Assembly: GCF_017589465.1 (NCBI RefSeq)
Contig: NZ_JAELYA010000012.1
Location: forward strand, 1 to 64,000
Length of the DNA: 64,000 nucleotides
Direction of reading: 5' to 3'
Origin: Pseudomonas schmalbachii
GTDB taxonomy: Bacteria > Pseudomonadota > Gammaproteobacteria > Pseudomonadales > Pseudomonadaceae
Position numbers and translations under genes: made by a program. Each line of letters opens with the position of its first letter. Position 1 is the stretch's first letter. Below the pieces are notes generated by a model. That model saw nothing but the letters and a program-made list of their open reading frames with translations. It had not been told where the DNA came from and ran no database searches. Of this stretch, positions 63,651 through 64,000 are shown one piece after another.

Positions 63651-63690
63651 AAACCCGGCAGTCGTTAACACGGCTTCCGGGTTTTTCATT
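63651..63690 (+). terminator. Terminator of the pil-aro operon
   Basis: AAACCCGG (63651-63658) pairs with CCGGGTTT (63677-63684) across an 18-base loop, followed by TT and AT-rich sequence. Confidence 0.7.
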
Positions 63691-63731
63691 TCATCATTGC
63701 GACATGAATTTACAGGGGTTCGTCGCAAAAT

Positions 63732-63760
63732 TTGTCGCGCGGGAATCGCCTGTGTACAAT
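63732..63760 (+). promoter_or_regulatory. gltB promoter
   Basis: TTGTCG (63732-63737), 17-base spacer, TACAAT (63755-63760) with an upstream TG: a good sigma-70 promoter giving a start near 63767 and a leader of about 85 bases before gltB. Confidence 0.72.
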
Positions 63761-63771
63761 GGCTTCCCTTT

Positions 63772-63809
63772 GCCTGTCGGAAACTCGCCGCATGAGCGGG
63801 TAGACAGGC
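63772..63809 (+). promoter_or_regulatory. Structured gltB leader hairpin
   Basis: GCCTGTC (63772-63778) pairs with GACAGGC (63803-63809), enclosing a smaller CCGC-ATGA-GCGG hairpin. The structure begins within about 5 bases of the predicted transcript start. Confidence 0.55.
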
Positions 63810-63851
63810 GATGTATATGAATTAAAAAAGTTTTGCCGGTGAGAGTTCCCT

Positions 63852-64000
63852 ATGAAAGCAGGTCTTTACCATCCTGAAACGTTCAAGGATAACTGCGGAT
63901 TCGGCTTGATCGCCCATATGCAGGGCGAGGCAAGTCACGAACTTCTGCAAACAGCCATCGAAGCGCTGACCTGCATGACCCACCGAGGTGGGATCAACGC
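63852..64000 (+). CDS. gltB: Glutamate synthase large subunit, N-terminus (partial)
   Basis: Only the first 49 codons are inside the window. The N-terminal Cys of the mature glutaminase domain is expected at the C of [15 protein letters not shown] (residue 15), preceded by a short propeptide. Acts with GltD to make glutamate from glutamine and 2-oxoglutarate. The family identification rests on the [11 protein letters not shown] motif and the conserved position after the AAA-SPOR gene. Confidence 0.92.
   Translation, partial: MKAGLYHPETFKDNCGFGLIAHMQGEASHELLQTAIEALTCMTHRGGIN

Overview
The window is a GC-rich chromosomal segment of a Pseudomonas, most like the P. aeruginosa / P. nitroreducens / P. 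citronellolis group. The evidence is a 5S rRNA tail of pseudomonad type, the ponA-pilMNOPQ-aroK-aroB-gltB block, the tktA-epd-pgk-fbaA block, an ahcY-metF pair behind an S-adenosylhomocysteine (SAH) riboswitch, and the five-step (HutF/HutG) histidine pathway. There is no prophage, insertion sequence, CRISPR array or plasmid gene. The only repeats are short palindromic REP/BIME-type elements in the gaps between genes.

Layout. 1-118: end of an rRNA operon (5S and terminator). 266-2265: fbp, a DUF924 gene and a small lipoprotein. 2274-14582: a histidine-utilisation (hut) island. hutF is on the minus strand, hutC-hutD on plus, hutH on minus, and then comes a plus-strand operon: hutU, a CaiB-type CoA-transferase, an acyl-CoA dehydrogenase, an NCS1 permease, hutI, hutG. 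HutC-type operators (TGTA-N2-TACA) lie at hutF/hutC and upstream of hutU, with a looser one upstream of hutH; a GG-N10-GC sigma-54-like promoter abuts the hutU operator. 14764-24017: a Nudix hydrolase, pip-dtd, opgGH (osmoregulated periplasmic glucans) and a polar amino-acid ABC transporter. 24203-28858: rhlE-type helicase, metF and ahcY on minus. 29144-33205: an iron-type ECF sigma / FecR / TonB-receptor surface-signalling set. 33329-36987: glutarate catabolism (CoA-transferase, gcdH, gcdR). 37045-43127: assorted housekeeping genes (thioesterase, EamA transporter, MAPEG protein, cytochrome c' lipoprotein, esterase, phosphoesterase, LigB). 43263-51907: metK, an ArsR-methyltransferase regulator, tktA, epd, pgk, two small lipoproteins and fbaA. 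51979-52470: a YgjP-type metallopeptidase. 52659-64000: ponA, type IV pilus alignment genes and secretin, the shikimate genes aroK-aroB, an AAA-SPOR protein and the start of gltB.

The most interesting feature is the hut operon. A class III CoA-transferase and an acyl-CoA dehydrogenase lie between hutU and the permease, while hutH is a separate transcription unit. Together they could convert a saturated imidazole acid (imidazolepropionate) to urocanate through a self-sustaining CoA-exchange cycle, feeding HutU without HutH. This is inference from gene content and order. Other points worth a second look are the two competing pairings at the ahcY riboswitch and ribosome-binding site, a perfect operator-like palindrome in front of the ArsR-methyltransferase gene beside metK, an apparent export signal on the DNA ligase LigB, and several families of REP doublets, one of which supplies a gene's stop codon.
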